DNA from: Pelecanus crispus
Lineage: Eukaryota; Chordata; Aves; Pelecaniformes; Pelecanidae
NCBI RefSeq assembly: GCF_030463565.1
Contig: NC_134643.1
Location: forward strand, 692,001-756,000
DNA length: 64,000 nt
Direction of reading: 5' to 3'
Positions within the stretch are counted from its first letter, which is position 1; each line of letters begins with the position of its first letter. The translations under genes were made by a program, and so were the position numbers. Positions 22,540-34,700 of this stretch are shown here, piece after piece. The notes beneath the pieces are model-generated. The model had not been told where the DNA came from. It made no database searches and was given only the letters and a program-made list of their open reading frames with translations.

Positions 22540-22545
22540 AATAAA
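22540..22545 (+). promoter_or_regulatory. SCO2: SCO2 poly(A) signal
   Basis: AATAAA five bases after the SCO2 stop codon. Confidence 0.8.
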
Positions 22546-22694
22546 GGCGTCCACACCCCCCCCCCAAAATTGTCTCGTGGGGGGTAGGGGGGCAGAGGGA
22601 CCCCCGCACCGCCCCAGGGAGCGGTGGGTGCTCGGTTCCGCAGAGTTCGGCTGCCTGGCCCGCTCCGACAGCAGAGCCTTTACCAAAACCAGGG

Positions 22695-22700
22695 TTTATT
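22695..22700 (-). promoter_or_regulatory. NCAPH2: NCAPH2 poly(A) signal
   Basis: TTTATT on +, hence AATAAA on -, 46 bases past the NCAPH2 stop. It lies about 150 bases from the convergent SCO2 signal. Confidence 0.8.
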
Positions 22701-22746
22701 TGCCAGGGGAATGTGGGGGGATGTACAGGGGGGTGGGGGGCTTCGC

Positions 22747-25700
22747 TCAGGGGCAGGCAGAGGGGGGCTGGAAGGTGCGGAAGCGGTCGTGCGCCCGCTG
22801 GTGGGTGAGGAGGCGCAGCTGCATGGTGTCCACCGCCTGCTCCAGCCCCGGGGCCTGCGCCAGCTCCACCACGTAGTCGTTAGCCTGGGGAGGGGGAGAG
22901 GTAGGTAGGTAGGTGGGTGGGTGAGCTGGGGGGGGGTCCCAGGAGAGCCCTGGGAGGTCCCAGGGGCAGCCCGGGGGGGTCTCTGGGGTCAGCTGGGGTG
23001 GCCCTGGAGAGCCCCGGGGGGTCCCAGGAGAGCCCTGGGGTGGCCTGGGGGGGGTCCTAGGAGAGTCCCAGGGGTGGGCTGGGGGGGTCTCAGGAGAGCC
23101 CTGGGGTGTCCCTGGGGTGTCCCTGGAGAGCCCCGGGGTGGCCTGGGGGGGTCCTAGGAAAGCCCTGGGGGGTCCCAGGGGTGGGTTGGGAGGTCTCAGG
23201 AGAGCCCCAGGGGGTCCCAGAAGAGCCCTGGGGTGACCCAGGGGGTCCCAGGAGAGCCCCGGGGTGGCATGGGGGGGTCCTAGGAGAGCCCTGGGGGGTC
23301 CCAGGGGTGGGCTGGCGGTCCCAGGAGAGCCCCGGGGTGGCCTGGGGGTGGGTTGGGAGGTCTCAGGAGAGCCCCAGGGGGTCCCAGAAGAGCCCTGGGG
23401 TGACCTAGGGGGTCCCAGGGGTGGCCTGGGGGGGTCCTAAGAGAGCCCTGGGGGGGTCCTAAGAGAGCCCTGGGGGGGTCCTAAGAGAGCCCTGGGGGGT
23501 TCCAGGGGTGGGCTGGGGGTCCCAGGAGAGCCCCGGGGGGTCCCAGGAGAGCCCGGGGGGTCCCAGGGGTGGGGTGGGGGTCCCAAGAGCACCCCGGGGG
23601 TCTCCCACACCCCGCGCTTACCAGCTGGAGCGAGGCCAGCATGTAGCGGCACACCTCGAAGGGCGACTGCCCCTGCCACCAGGCTGGCGAAGGACCGCCA
23701 CTCCCCCAGGCGCCCGCAGCTGCCCGCCAGCGCGTCCCCGTAGCCGTGGATGTCGAAGGCGGCTCGCTCCTCCTGTGGGCAAAGCGGGTTCAGGCGCGGG
23801 GAAGGGGGCTGCCGGGCCCGCCACCCCCTGCCCGCGCGGGTCCCTGCCTGTTCCTGCAGCAGCGGCCCAATCCTCTCCTCCCAGCGGCGGACGTGCTGGG
23901 ACAGCTCCGTCTCCCGTGCGTACTTCTGGGAGTCGGCGATGACAGCTCCTGCAGGGAGGGAGAAGGGGAGAAGGGAGGAGAACAAGGGGAAGGGGTGGGG
24001 GAAGGGGGGGGGGGAAGGGGTGGGGAAGGGGTGGGGGAAGGGGGGGGGAAGGGGGGGGGGGGAAGGGGGAGAAAGGGAAAGGGAGGGGGGAGGGGGAGCA
24101 GGGGCACCCGAACCCCGCTGCCGCCTCCCCCTCCTCGCGCGCCCCCGGGGCTGGAGCCCCCCCGCTGCGCCCCTGCCCCGTCCCCCGCCGGGGCACCTAC
24201 CACGTTCCTGCGCACCAGCTCCTCGTAGCCCAGCGAGCCCAGGTCGCGGGGGCCTGCGGGAGGGCAGAGCGTCACCACGCAGCCAGCCCGGCCGGCCGAG
24301 CGGGGACGCTCCCGAGGACGGACAGATGGACGGACAGGGGCGTTTGGGATGGGCTACGGCAGCGGCGCCCCGGCTCGTGGCACGTCCCCGGCCCCGGGGC
24401 TTGTGCCGAGGGGCACACGCTTGCCCACTCACCCAGGGCTCCTTCCAGCGCCTCCGGGCTCTCGAGCTGGATGTCCTCGTGCTCCTCAAAGTCATCTGCC
24501 GAAATAATTTTACGCCCGAGGTTCAAACGTGAAACGTGAAAGGGGAGACCTGCTCAGAGCACCCCGCCGGGGCCCATCAGCCCCACCCGGCCACCACCGC
24601 CCCGCCTTGGGGGGCACAGGGGGTCCCGGGGTGCAGAAGCACCTGCTCCGTCGTGCCAGTTGGCCCCACGTTCCTCCTCGGGCAGATCCAGCTCCTCCTC
24701 GCCCGGCGGCGGCAGCGTCCACAGCGGCCCCTGCTAGGGAACGGCCCTGAGCCCCCCTCCAGCACCCGGGGGGGGATGCACGGGAGGGGTACGGCACCCC
24801 GCTCCCCCCCGGCCCTGCGCCCACTCACCGCCCGGCTCTGCAGCTTCCTCTGCGCCGCCATCCGCTCCTTCAGCTGCTTCCAGTACAGCACCTCCAGATC
24901 TGCGGAGGGACGGGGCGCAAGGGTCGGGGGGAGAAGGACAAGGGAGAAGGAGGAGAGGGGAGAAGAAGGGGAGAGAGGAAGAGGAGAAGAACAAGGGGAG
25001 GAGTAGAGGGGAGAAGAAGGGGAGAGGAGAGAAGAAGAAGAAGGGGAGAGGAGGGAGAGGAGACGAACAAGGGGAGAAGGAGGAGAGGGGAGGGGAGGAG
25101 AATGGAGGAAGAAGGGGAGAATGAAGAAGGGGAGAAGAGGAGAGAAGAAGAAGGAGAAGGACAAGGGGAGAGGGACGAGAATGAGGAAGAAGAAGGGGAG
25201 AGGGACGAGAATGGAGGAAGAAGAAGGGGGAGAGGGACGAGAATGGAGGAAGAAGAAGGGGAGAGGAGGAGAGGGATGAGAATGGAGAAAGAAGGGGAGA
25301 AGAAGGAGAGGGGAGGAGATGGAGGAAGAAGGGGAGAAGAGGAGAATGGAGGAAGAAGAGGGGGGAGAAGGAGGAGAATGGAGGAAGAAGGGGAGAGGGA
25401 GAGAAGAACAAGGGGAGAAGGAGGAGAGGGGAGGGGAGGAGAAGGGAGGAGGAGAGGGGAGAAGAACAAGGGGAAAGGAGAAGGAGGAGGAGCCCCCCCT
25501 GCTCCTCCAGCCCCCCAGCGAAGCCCCCCGCCCTGGCACACCGAGGCTGCCGGGGCACCTTCCCGGGCTCCCCTCACACGGTTTTGGGGCTAGGGGCCGG
25601 CGTGATCGCTCGCCCTTCCCTCCATGTCCTGCTGCTGCTGCAGAAGCCCATCCCGCGGCCCCCAGGCACGGCGGGGGCTTTGTGCCCCTAGAACTGCCGA

Positions 25701-28700
25701 TGCCTCTGCAGCCGGCAGAACTGAGCTTTAGTTCAGCCGGATTTCGGGTCTGCTTTTGGAAACGGGAATAGCTGGGGAGACCTAGAAGTGATTCCTAAAC
25801 TAGAACATCCTCCTCCAGCCCCAACAGCGGGGCTCTCCTGGTGCCACTCACCCACCCGCTCCGCCACGAGCTCGCCCGGCACGGCCCCTGCCGCAGCGGG
25901 CTCCGGCTCCGCAGCCACAGTGAGCCCTGTCCTTCCCAGGTATTTGCCTCACTGTCGGCTCCCCAGCGAGGCATCCTGCGGCTTTCTGGCCCAAAGCCCA
26001 CCCGGGGAGGCCGTACGGCATGGGGCACGGCGCCAGGGCAGCACCCTTGCCTCTGCTCAGCCCCAACTTGTGAGGCTGCACCTGGAATGCTGTGCCCAGT
26101 TTTGGGCCCCTCAGCACAAGAAGGACATTGGGGTGCTGGAGCGTGTCCAGAGAAGGGCAGCGGAGCTGGGGAGGGGTCTGGAGCACAGGGCTGGTGGGGA
26201 GCGGCTGAGGGGGCTGGGGGTGTTCAGCCTGGAGAAGAGGAGGTGAGGGGAGACCTGATCGCTCTGCAGCTCCTGGCAGGAGGGGGCAGGGAGGGGGGTC
26301 GGGCTCTTCTCCCAAGGAACAGCGATGGGACGAGAGGGAATGGGCTCAAGCTGCGCCAGGGGAGGTTTAGGTTGGATATTGGGAGAAATTTCTTCACGGA
26401 AAGAGTGGCCAAGCACTGGACCAGGCTGCCCAGAGAGGTGGGGGAGTCCCCAGCCCTGGAGGGGTTCAAAACACGGGCAGAGGTGGCACTGGGGGCCATG
26501 GTTCAGTGGGCATGGGGGTGTTGGGGGTGACGGCTGGGCTGATGATCTTAGAGATCCTTCCCAACCTCAGTGATTCCCAGTTTTACTGTCATTATAAATA
26601 ATGCAGCCCCCAAGGCAGGCAAGATGAAATGATGACTCTGCCCTTGATGGGTTTGGTGGTGGCCTTGGCAGTGTTGGGTCAATGGTTGGGCTGGGGGATC
26701 TTGAAGGGCTTTTCCAACCCCAACCATTCCGTGATTCTATGAACTTGGGGGCGGCAGCAAAAGCTGGAGGCTGGGGGCAAAACGGCACCTCTCCAACACG
26801 CCCCGCGGCGTCCCACTCACCTGCGAACGTCGGCCCTTTCCTCTTGGTTTTCCTGCTGTCGGCGACGTCGTTGTCTGGGGGAAGCGGAGAGGATCACAGT
26901 TACGCACGGTCGAAGGTGCCAACGCCCTGCACACTCCTGGGGAAGCCGGCAGGGAGAAGGGGCGTGCGAGGGCTGGCAGCAGCAGGCAGCCCCCCGCTGA
27001 AAGGACCACTGACCGCTTCCACACCCTCGCAGTGGGCAACGAGACCCTTGTCACCCCGGAGCCACCCCCTTCCCCCAGAGACCTCCTGGCCATGCCCGGG
27101 TGCCCTGGTTTTGGCTGGGCTGGAGTTAATTCTCTCCCTAGCAGCTGGCACAGTGCTGTGGTTTGGATTTAGGATGAGAGTAACGCTGATAACGCCCTGA
27201 TGGTGTGGCTGTTGCTGAGCAGTGCTGACACCAGGCAAGGGCTTTTCAGCTCCCCCTGCTCTGCGGTGGGCACAAGGAGCTGGGAGGGGGCACAGCCAGA
27301 ATCCCAAACTGCCCCAAGGGCCATCCCATCCCATCCGGCGCCACGGGCAGTATAGGAACTGGGGGGGTGGCCGTGGGGCTGCGATCGCTGCTGGGGGACG
27401 GGCTGGGCATCGGTCGGCGGGTGGTGAGCAATTGCAGTGTGCAGCACTTGCTTTGGATATTGTTATTGCTATTATTATTATATTGTTATTATTACTACTA
27501 TTATTTTATTTCAATTATTAAACTGTTCTTATCTCACCCCAGGAGCATTTCTCGCTCTTACTCCTCCCATTCTCCCCCCATCCCACCGGGGCAGGGGGCG
27601 AGGGCTGCGTGGTGCTGAGCTCCTGCCTGGTGCTGAGCTCCTGGCTGCGATTCACCCGCGACACCGGGACGGCCACCAACAGCTCCAGCTCCGGGGGTCT
27701 GGCACAGGCTGGCCTGCCCGGGGAAAGCGCAGCCCAGCCTTCGGAGGGGGAGCGAGGGGCACGGCGGCCACCTCTGCAGCACGGGAGCGGGGGGACGCCT
27801 GCTCTGGCCTCTCCTCCCCTGCAGTGACCCCTCGCACTGCGACCCACCTGCCCCTATGTTTACGCCAGTGTTTACTCGATGGTCTCTCTGCGCCCGCTGT
27901 AAACGCATCCTGTTTAACGCCCTGCCGAGGCAGGGAGCTCTGGCCAGCTGCTGCCGTCTTGGATATTTGCCCCTTTAACCTCGGTTAGGGTACAAGCCCG
28001 GCTGAGGGGATCCCGGGCCACGTTTCCTGGCTTGGGGGCTGGATCATTTATAATGAAAGTAAAAACTAGGAATCATTAAGATTGGAAAGAATCTCTAAGA
28101 TCATCAGCCCAGCCGTCACCCCAACACCCCCATGCCCACTAAACCATGGCCCCCAGTGCCACCTCTGCCCGTGTTTTGAACCCCTCCAGGGCTGGGGACT
28201 CCCCCACCTCTCTGGGCAGCCTGGTCCAGTGCTTGGCCACTCTTTCCGTGAAGAAATTTCTCCCAATATCCAACCTAAACCTCCCCTGGCGCAGCTTGAG
28301 GCCCTTTCCTCTCGTCCTATCACTAGCTACTTGGGAGAAGAGAGTGGTGGACTTGGCAGTGTTGGGTTAATGGTTGGACTGGATGATCTTAAAGGGCTTT
28401 TCCAACCTCAACGATTCCATGATTCTGATTCTATGAAGGTGATTCGCATCCCACTCAGTAAACGGGATGGAGTTGCCTGGGCAGCTCCAGCAAGGCCAAG
28501 AGCAGAGACACCAAGCTGCAGGACTGAAGCTGCTGCTGAACAGGGCCGGCCAGGATCGGAGCACGCACAGCGGAGGGGTTTGGGCGAGGAATTTCCCGGC
28601 AGAGAAGGGTCCTGCCGCAAGAGTGGCCGGATCACGGCCGGATCCTGCGGGAAGCACCACGGCCACGATACTCACAGGCTGCAGAGAACCATTTCATGAA

Positions 28701-31700
28701 GTCCTGGAGCTTCCGCGGTCCCTTCCTCTTCCTCTTGCCCCCGACCACGTCGTCCAGGCCGTGCGGCACCAGGAAGGGCCTCCCTGCAGGCAGGTGGACA
28801 TCAGCAGCCGGCACCCCCCGGCGCAAGCGGCACCGGGTGCCGCGGGGAGAGTCCCGTGCCGCTGCTCTAAGCGCAGCCCAGCCACCCACGAGGCTCCAGG
28901 ACGGGGCGGCTGCCCCTCTCCCAAGGCCCCTCTGCCCATCACGGGGCTGGGAAAGACCCACCATGGCCCTGGGGACACCGAGGGACAAGCAGCCGGGAAA
29001 CGGAGCCGTGCTACCCCTGTCCAGGGCAAAATGAAACCCAGGGAGCAGCCCCTCTTCTCCAGCTCCTCCCCAAATACCTTTCTTAAACGGCTTGTCCTCC
29101 GAGTCACCGAAGGGGTCGAGGCTTTGCCATGGGTCCAGCATCTCCTGGCAGGGGAGTGAGCATAGATAACAGAACCATCGAATCATTGAGGTTGGAAAAG
29201 CCCTTTAAGATCACCCAGTCCAACCACTAACCCAACACTGCCAAGTCCACCACTAAACCAGTTAAGGGGAGAAGAATAATTAATTTCACATTTCCTGGCT
29301 TGGTGGCTGGATTATCTTTTAATGACAGTAAAAAGTAGGAAACCTTATGAATGATGATTATCTGCTGGAGAGTAGGATGGCCCTGCAGAGGGACCTGGCC
29401 AGGCTGGACCCATGGGCCCAGGCCAACTGTGTGAGGTTCAACAAGGCCAAGTGCCGGGTCCTGCACTTGGGGCACAACAACCCCACGCAGCGCTGCAGGC
29501 TGGGGGAAGAGTGGCTGGGAGCTGCCTGGCCGAAAAGGACCTGGGGGTGTTGGTCGACAGCGGCTGAACATGAGCCAGCAGTGTGCCCAGGTGGCCAAGA
29601 AGGCCAACAGCATCCTGGCTCGTGTCAGGAATAGTGTGGCCAGCAGGAGCAGGGAGGTGATTGTGCCCCTGTGCTCGGCGCTGGTGGGGCCGCACCTGGA
29701 ATGCTGTACCCAGTTTTGGGCCCCTCAGCACAAGAAGGACATTGGGGTGCTGGAGTGTGTCCAGGGAAGGGCAGCGGAGCTGGGGCAGGGTCTGGAGCAC
29801 AGGGCTGGTGGGGAGCGGCTGAGGGAGCTGGGGGTGTTCAGCCTGGAGAAGAGGAGGCTGAGGGGAGACCTGATCGCTCTGCAGCTCCTGGCAGGAGGGG
29901 GCAGGGAGGGGGGTCGGGCTCTTCTCCCAAGGAACAGCGATGGGACGAGAGGGAATGGGCTCAAGCTGCGCCAGGGGAGGTTTAGGTTGGATATTGGGAG
30001 AAATTTCTTCACAGAAAGAGTGGCCAAGCACTGGACCAGGCTGCCCAGAGAGGTGGGGGAGTCCCCAGCCCTGGAGGGGTTCAAAACACGGGCAGAGGTG
30101 GCACTGGGGGCCATGGTTCAGTGGGCATGGGGGTGTTGGGGTGACGGCTGGGCTGATGATCTTAGAGATCCTTCCCAACCTCAGTGATTCCCAGTTTTAC
30201 TGTCATTATAAATAATGCAGCCCCCAAGGCAGGCAAGATGAAATGATGACTCTGCCCTTGATGGGTTTGGTGGTGGCCTTGGCAGTGTTGGGTCAATGGT
30301 TGGGCTGGGGGATCTTGAAGGGCTTTGCCAACCTCAACGATTCCATGATTCGATGAAGATGGAGCCAGCAAAGCTCTGGGCCGCTCTGCTCCCGGCCAAG
30401 GTCCCTGTGGCACCCCAGGGTGGGCACAGGGGAGCTGCCTGGCTCACCAGGTCACCCCAGCACCCGCACCAGCGCGGCACAGAGCGTGGCACGGAGGGCA
30501 GGGATGTCCTGTCCTGCACGGACTCAGAGAGGTTCCCCTACCTTGATGTGGGTTTTGGGGTCCTCCTCGGCAGGGGCTCGCTCCCGCAGCACGTACCCCT
30601 TCGCCTGGGGTGCACTCTAGCAGACACAGAACGAGCCAGTGAGTTTCCGGCAGCGCCAGGCAGCGAAGCACAGGGCTCCGGGGCTCTGGGGACAGAGCGA
30701 GGCAGCGGCACTGCCCCCACGAGCCCCTGCCCACGCCTACCCTCTGCGCCTCGACGCGTTCGTTAGCGGCCGGAGACATTTCCACGTCATCCTCTGGGAC
30801 CCCCGGCGCGTCATCCTCTCTGCCGTTGTCATCATCCGGTCCTGTGGCATCTGGTGGGGGAAACTAAATGGTCAAATGCTGTGAAAGCCTCTGGGATCCC
30901 CCATTTCCACCCCAAAGGATCATGGAATCACTGAGGTGGGAAAAGCCCTTCAAGATCCCCCAGCCCAACCATTGACCCAACACTGCCAAGGCCACCACCA
31001 AACCCATCAAGGGCAGAGTCATCATTTCATCTTGCCTGCCTTGGGGGCTGCATTATTTATAATGACAGTAAAACTGGGAATCACTGAGGTTGGGAAGGAT
31101 CTCTAAGATCATCAGCCCAGCCGTCACCCCAACACCCCCATGCCCACTGAACCATGGCCCCCAGTGCCACCTCTGCCCGTGTTTTGAACCCCTCCAGGGC
31201 TGGGGACTCCCCCACCTCTCTGGGCAGCCTGGTCCAGTGCTTGGCCACTCTTTCTGTGAAGAAATTTCTCCCAATATCCAACCTAAACCTCCCCTGGCGC
31301 AGCTTGAGCCCATTCCCTCTCGTCCCATCGCTGTTCCTTGGGAGAAGAGCCCGACCCCGCTCCCTGCCCCCTCCTGCCAGGAGCTGCAGAGCGATCAGGT
31401 CTCCCCTCAGCCTCCTCTTCTCCAGGCTGAACACCCCCAGCTCCCTCAGCCGCTCCCCACCAGCCCTGTGCTCCAGACCCTTCCCCAGCTCCGCTGCCCT
31501 TCTCTGGACACGCCCCAGCACCCCAATGTCCTTCTTGTGCTGAGGGGCCCAAAACTGGGCACAGCATTCCAGGTGCGGCCCCACCAGCGCCGAGCACAGG
31601 GGCACAATCACCTCCCTGCTCCTGCTGGCCACACTGTTCCTGACACAAGCCAGGATGCTGTTGGCCTTCTTGGCCACCTGGGCACACTGCTGGCTCACGT

Positions 31701-34700
31701 TCAGCTGCTGTCGACCAACACCCCCAGGTCCTTTTCGGCCAGGCAGCTTCCAGCCACTCTTCCCCAAGCCTGCAGCGCTGCATGGGGTTGTTGTGCCCCA
31801 AGTGCAGGACCCGGCACTTGGCCTTATTGAACCTCATCCAATTGACGTTGACCCATCGGTCCAGCCTGGCCAGATCCCTCTGCAGAGCTTCCCACCCTCC
31901 TACCAAGGAGTTCCTTCCCCTGGGAGTTTCCCCTGTTGTGGCCAAGGGCCCAGCTGAATCTGCCGAGGGGCCCGGACTCCCTCGCTGTGAGAGGGCAGGA
32001 GCATCCCGCAGACCACCCTGCCCAGCCCGGCCAGACGCACAGGCAGGCAGGACGGACAAACGGCCGTATCTCCCCTCCGCCCGCCGACCGTGTGCGTCTC
32101 ACCTCCCTCTTCCGAGAAGCTCAGCACTTGAACGGGAGCCCCACCGGCGCTGGCGCGCTCGCTCTCACTGCCGAGGAGGCGGGACGGCGCCGCTGCTGAG
32201 GTGACAGAGGAGAGAGGTCAGCAGCAGCCGTCGTGCGCAGGCCCCCCGCGCCGCCCCTGCCCACCGGAGCCCCAGCCACCGGCGCTGGCACCGAGCGGCC
32301 TCGGTGCTGCCCCTTCCCACCCGCCCCGGCGAGGCTGACGGCCGCGGGCAGCCCCCCGTACCGTACCAGGCAGCTCCGCAGCAATCCACGCCCAGAGACC
32401 CCCGTACTGTACGCAGCAGCTCCGCAGCGATCCGCACCCTGAACCCCCTGTACCCGGCTGCTCTGCAGCGATCCACGCCCCGAGACCCCCGTACTGTACA
32501 CGGCAACTTTGCAGCGATCCACACCCCGAGACCCCTGTACCTGGCAGCTCCACAGCAACCCACGCCCCAAGACCCTCCTACCGTACCCAGCAGCTCTGCA
32601 GCGATCCACACCCCAAGACCCCTGTACAGTGCCCGGCAGTGATCCGTGCCCCAAGCCCCCGTACCCAGCAGCTCCGCAGCGATCCGTGCCCCAAGACCCC
32701 CGTACCCGACAGCTCCACAGCAATCCGTGCCCCAAGCCCCCCGTACCCAGCAGCTCCACAGTGATCCGCGCCCCAAGCCCCCCGTACCCAGCAGCTCCAC
32801 AGCAATCCGTGCCCCAAGCCCCCCGTACCCGACAGCTCCACAGCAATCCGTGCCCCAAGCCCCCCGTACCCAGCAGCTCCACAGTGATCCGCGCCCCAAG
32901 ACCCCTGTACCATGCCCAGCAGCTCCACAGAGATCCGCGCCCTGAACCCCCCATACCCAGCAGCTCCGCAGCGATCTGTGCCCCTAGACCCCCATAATGT
33001 ACCCAGCAGCTCCGCAGCGACCCACGCCCTGAGACCCCCGTACCGTACCCAGCAGCTCCGCAGCGATCCGCACCCCGAGACCCCCGTACCCAGCAGCTCT
33101 GCAGCGATCTGTGCCCCAAGACCCCCGTACCGTACCCGGCCGCTCCGCAGCGATCTGCACCCTGAGCCCCCCGTACCCAGCAGCTCTGCAGTGATCCGTG
33201 CCCCGAGACCCCCGTACCGTACCCGGCAGTGATCCGTGCCCCGAGACCCCCGTACCCAGCAGCTCCGCAGCGCTCCGCACCCCAAGACCCCTTTACCATA
33301 TCCAGCAGCTCTGCAGTGATCCATACCCCGAGACCCCATACTGTACCCGGCAGCTCTGCAGCGATCTGCACTCTGAGCCCCCCATACCTGGCAGCTCCGC
33401 AGCGATCTGTGCCCCGAGACCCCCGTACTGCGCCAGGCAGCTCCACAGCGACCCATACCCCGAGACCCCCATACCATACCCAGCAGCTCCACAGTGATCC
33501 GTGCCCCAAGACCCCCATACGGTACCCGGCAGCAATCCACGCCCTGAGCCCCCCGTGCCCGGTAGCTCAGCAGCGATCCACGCCCCAAGACCCCTGTACC
33601 TGACGGCTCTGCAGCGATCCACGCCTGAGGCCCCTGTACCGTACCTGGCAGCTCCGCACCGATCGGCGCCCCGAGCCCCCCGTGCCGTGCCCGGCACCGA
33701 TCGGCGCCCCGAGCCCCCCGTGCCGTGCCCGGCAGCGATCCGCGCCCCGAGCCCCCCGTGCCGTGCCGTGCCCGGCAGCGATCCGTGCCCCGAGCCCCCC
33801 GTACCTGCCGCTCTGCCGGGGCTCCCTCGGCACTGCCGCTCCTGCAGGCAGATGGGGGAGAGCCCCGCCAGCTCCAGGAGGAAGGCTCCGGTGGTGTGAG
33901 GGGTGGACGTGTTCATCCGGAAATCCTTCCGGCTGGCGAGGATCTCCCCTTTCCGGCTAAGGGAAAAAAAACCCATCAGGCGACCCCCGAGACCAGGCTC
34001 TGCCCTGTCCCACTGGGAGCCCAGGGAGGGGGGGCCCTGGCCTGCCTCGGGGGGAGCCCCGCTGGGGCCTCCCCAAAGCCAGAGACCCTGCGCCGGGGGG
34101 CTCAGCCCCAGCCCTCCCGCAGCCAGGCTCAGCTCCTGGCAGGAGGGGGCAGGGAGGGGGGTCGGGCTCTGCTCCCAAGGAACAGCGATGGGACGAGAGG
34201 AATTGGGCTCAAGCTGCGCCAGGGGAGGTTTAGGTTGGATATTGGGAGAAATTTCTTCATGGCAAGAGTGGCCAAGCACTGGACCAGGCTGCCCAGAGAG
34301 GTGGGGGAGTCCCCAGCCCTGGAGGGGTTCAAAACACGGGCAGAGGTGGCACTGGGGGCCATGGTTCAGTGGGCATGGGGGTGTTGGGGTGACGGCTGGG
34401 CTGATGATCTTAGAGATCCTTCCCAACCTCAGCGATTCCCAGTTTTACTGTCATTATAAATAATGCAGCCCCCAAGGCAGGCAAGATGAAATGATGACTC
34501 TGCCCTTGATGGGTTTGGTGGTGGCCTTGGCAGTGTTGGGTCAATGGTTGGGCTGGGGGATCTTGAAGGGCTTTTCCAACCCCAACGATTCCATGATTCC
34601 ATGATTCTCTGGCCCAGCAAAGCCCTGCCCGGATTTCCCAGCGCGGCCCCGGCTTGACCCTCCTGCCCTGCCTTCACCGGAGGACTCCGCGTTTCTCCCA

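Noticed and set aside
29172-30356. A DNA transposon with terminal inverted repeats
   Set aside because: The inverted ends are CR1 3' tails and the interior is CR1 reverse-transcriptase sequence; no transposase or typical target duplication is seen. Kept only as a structural finding.
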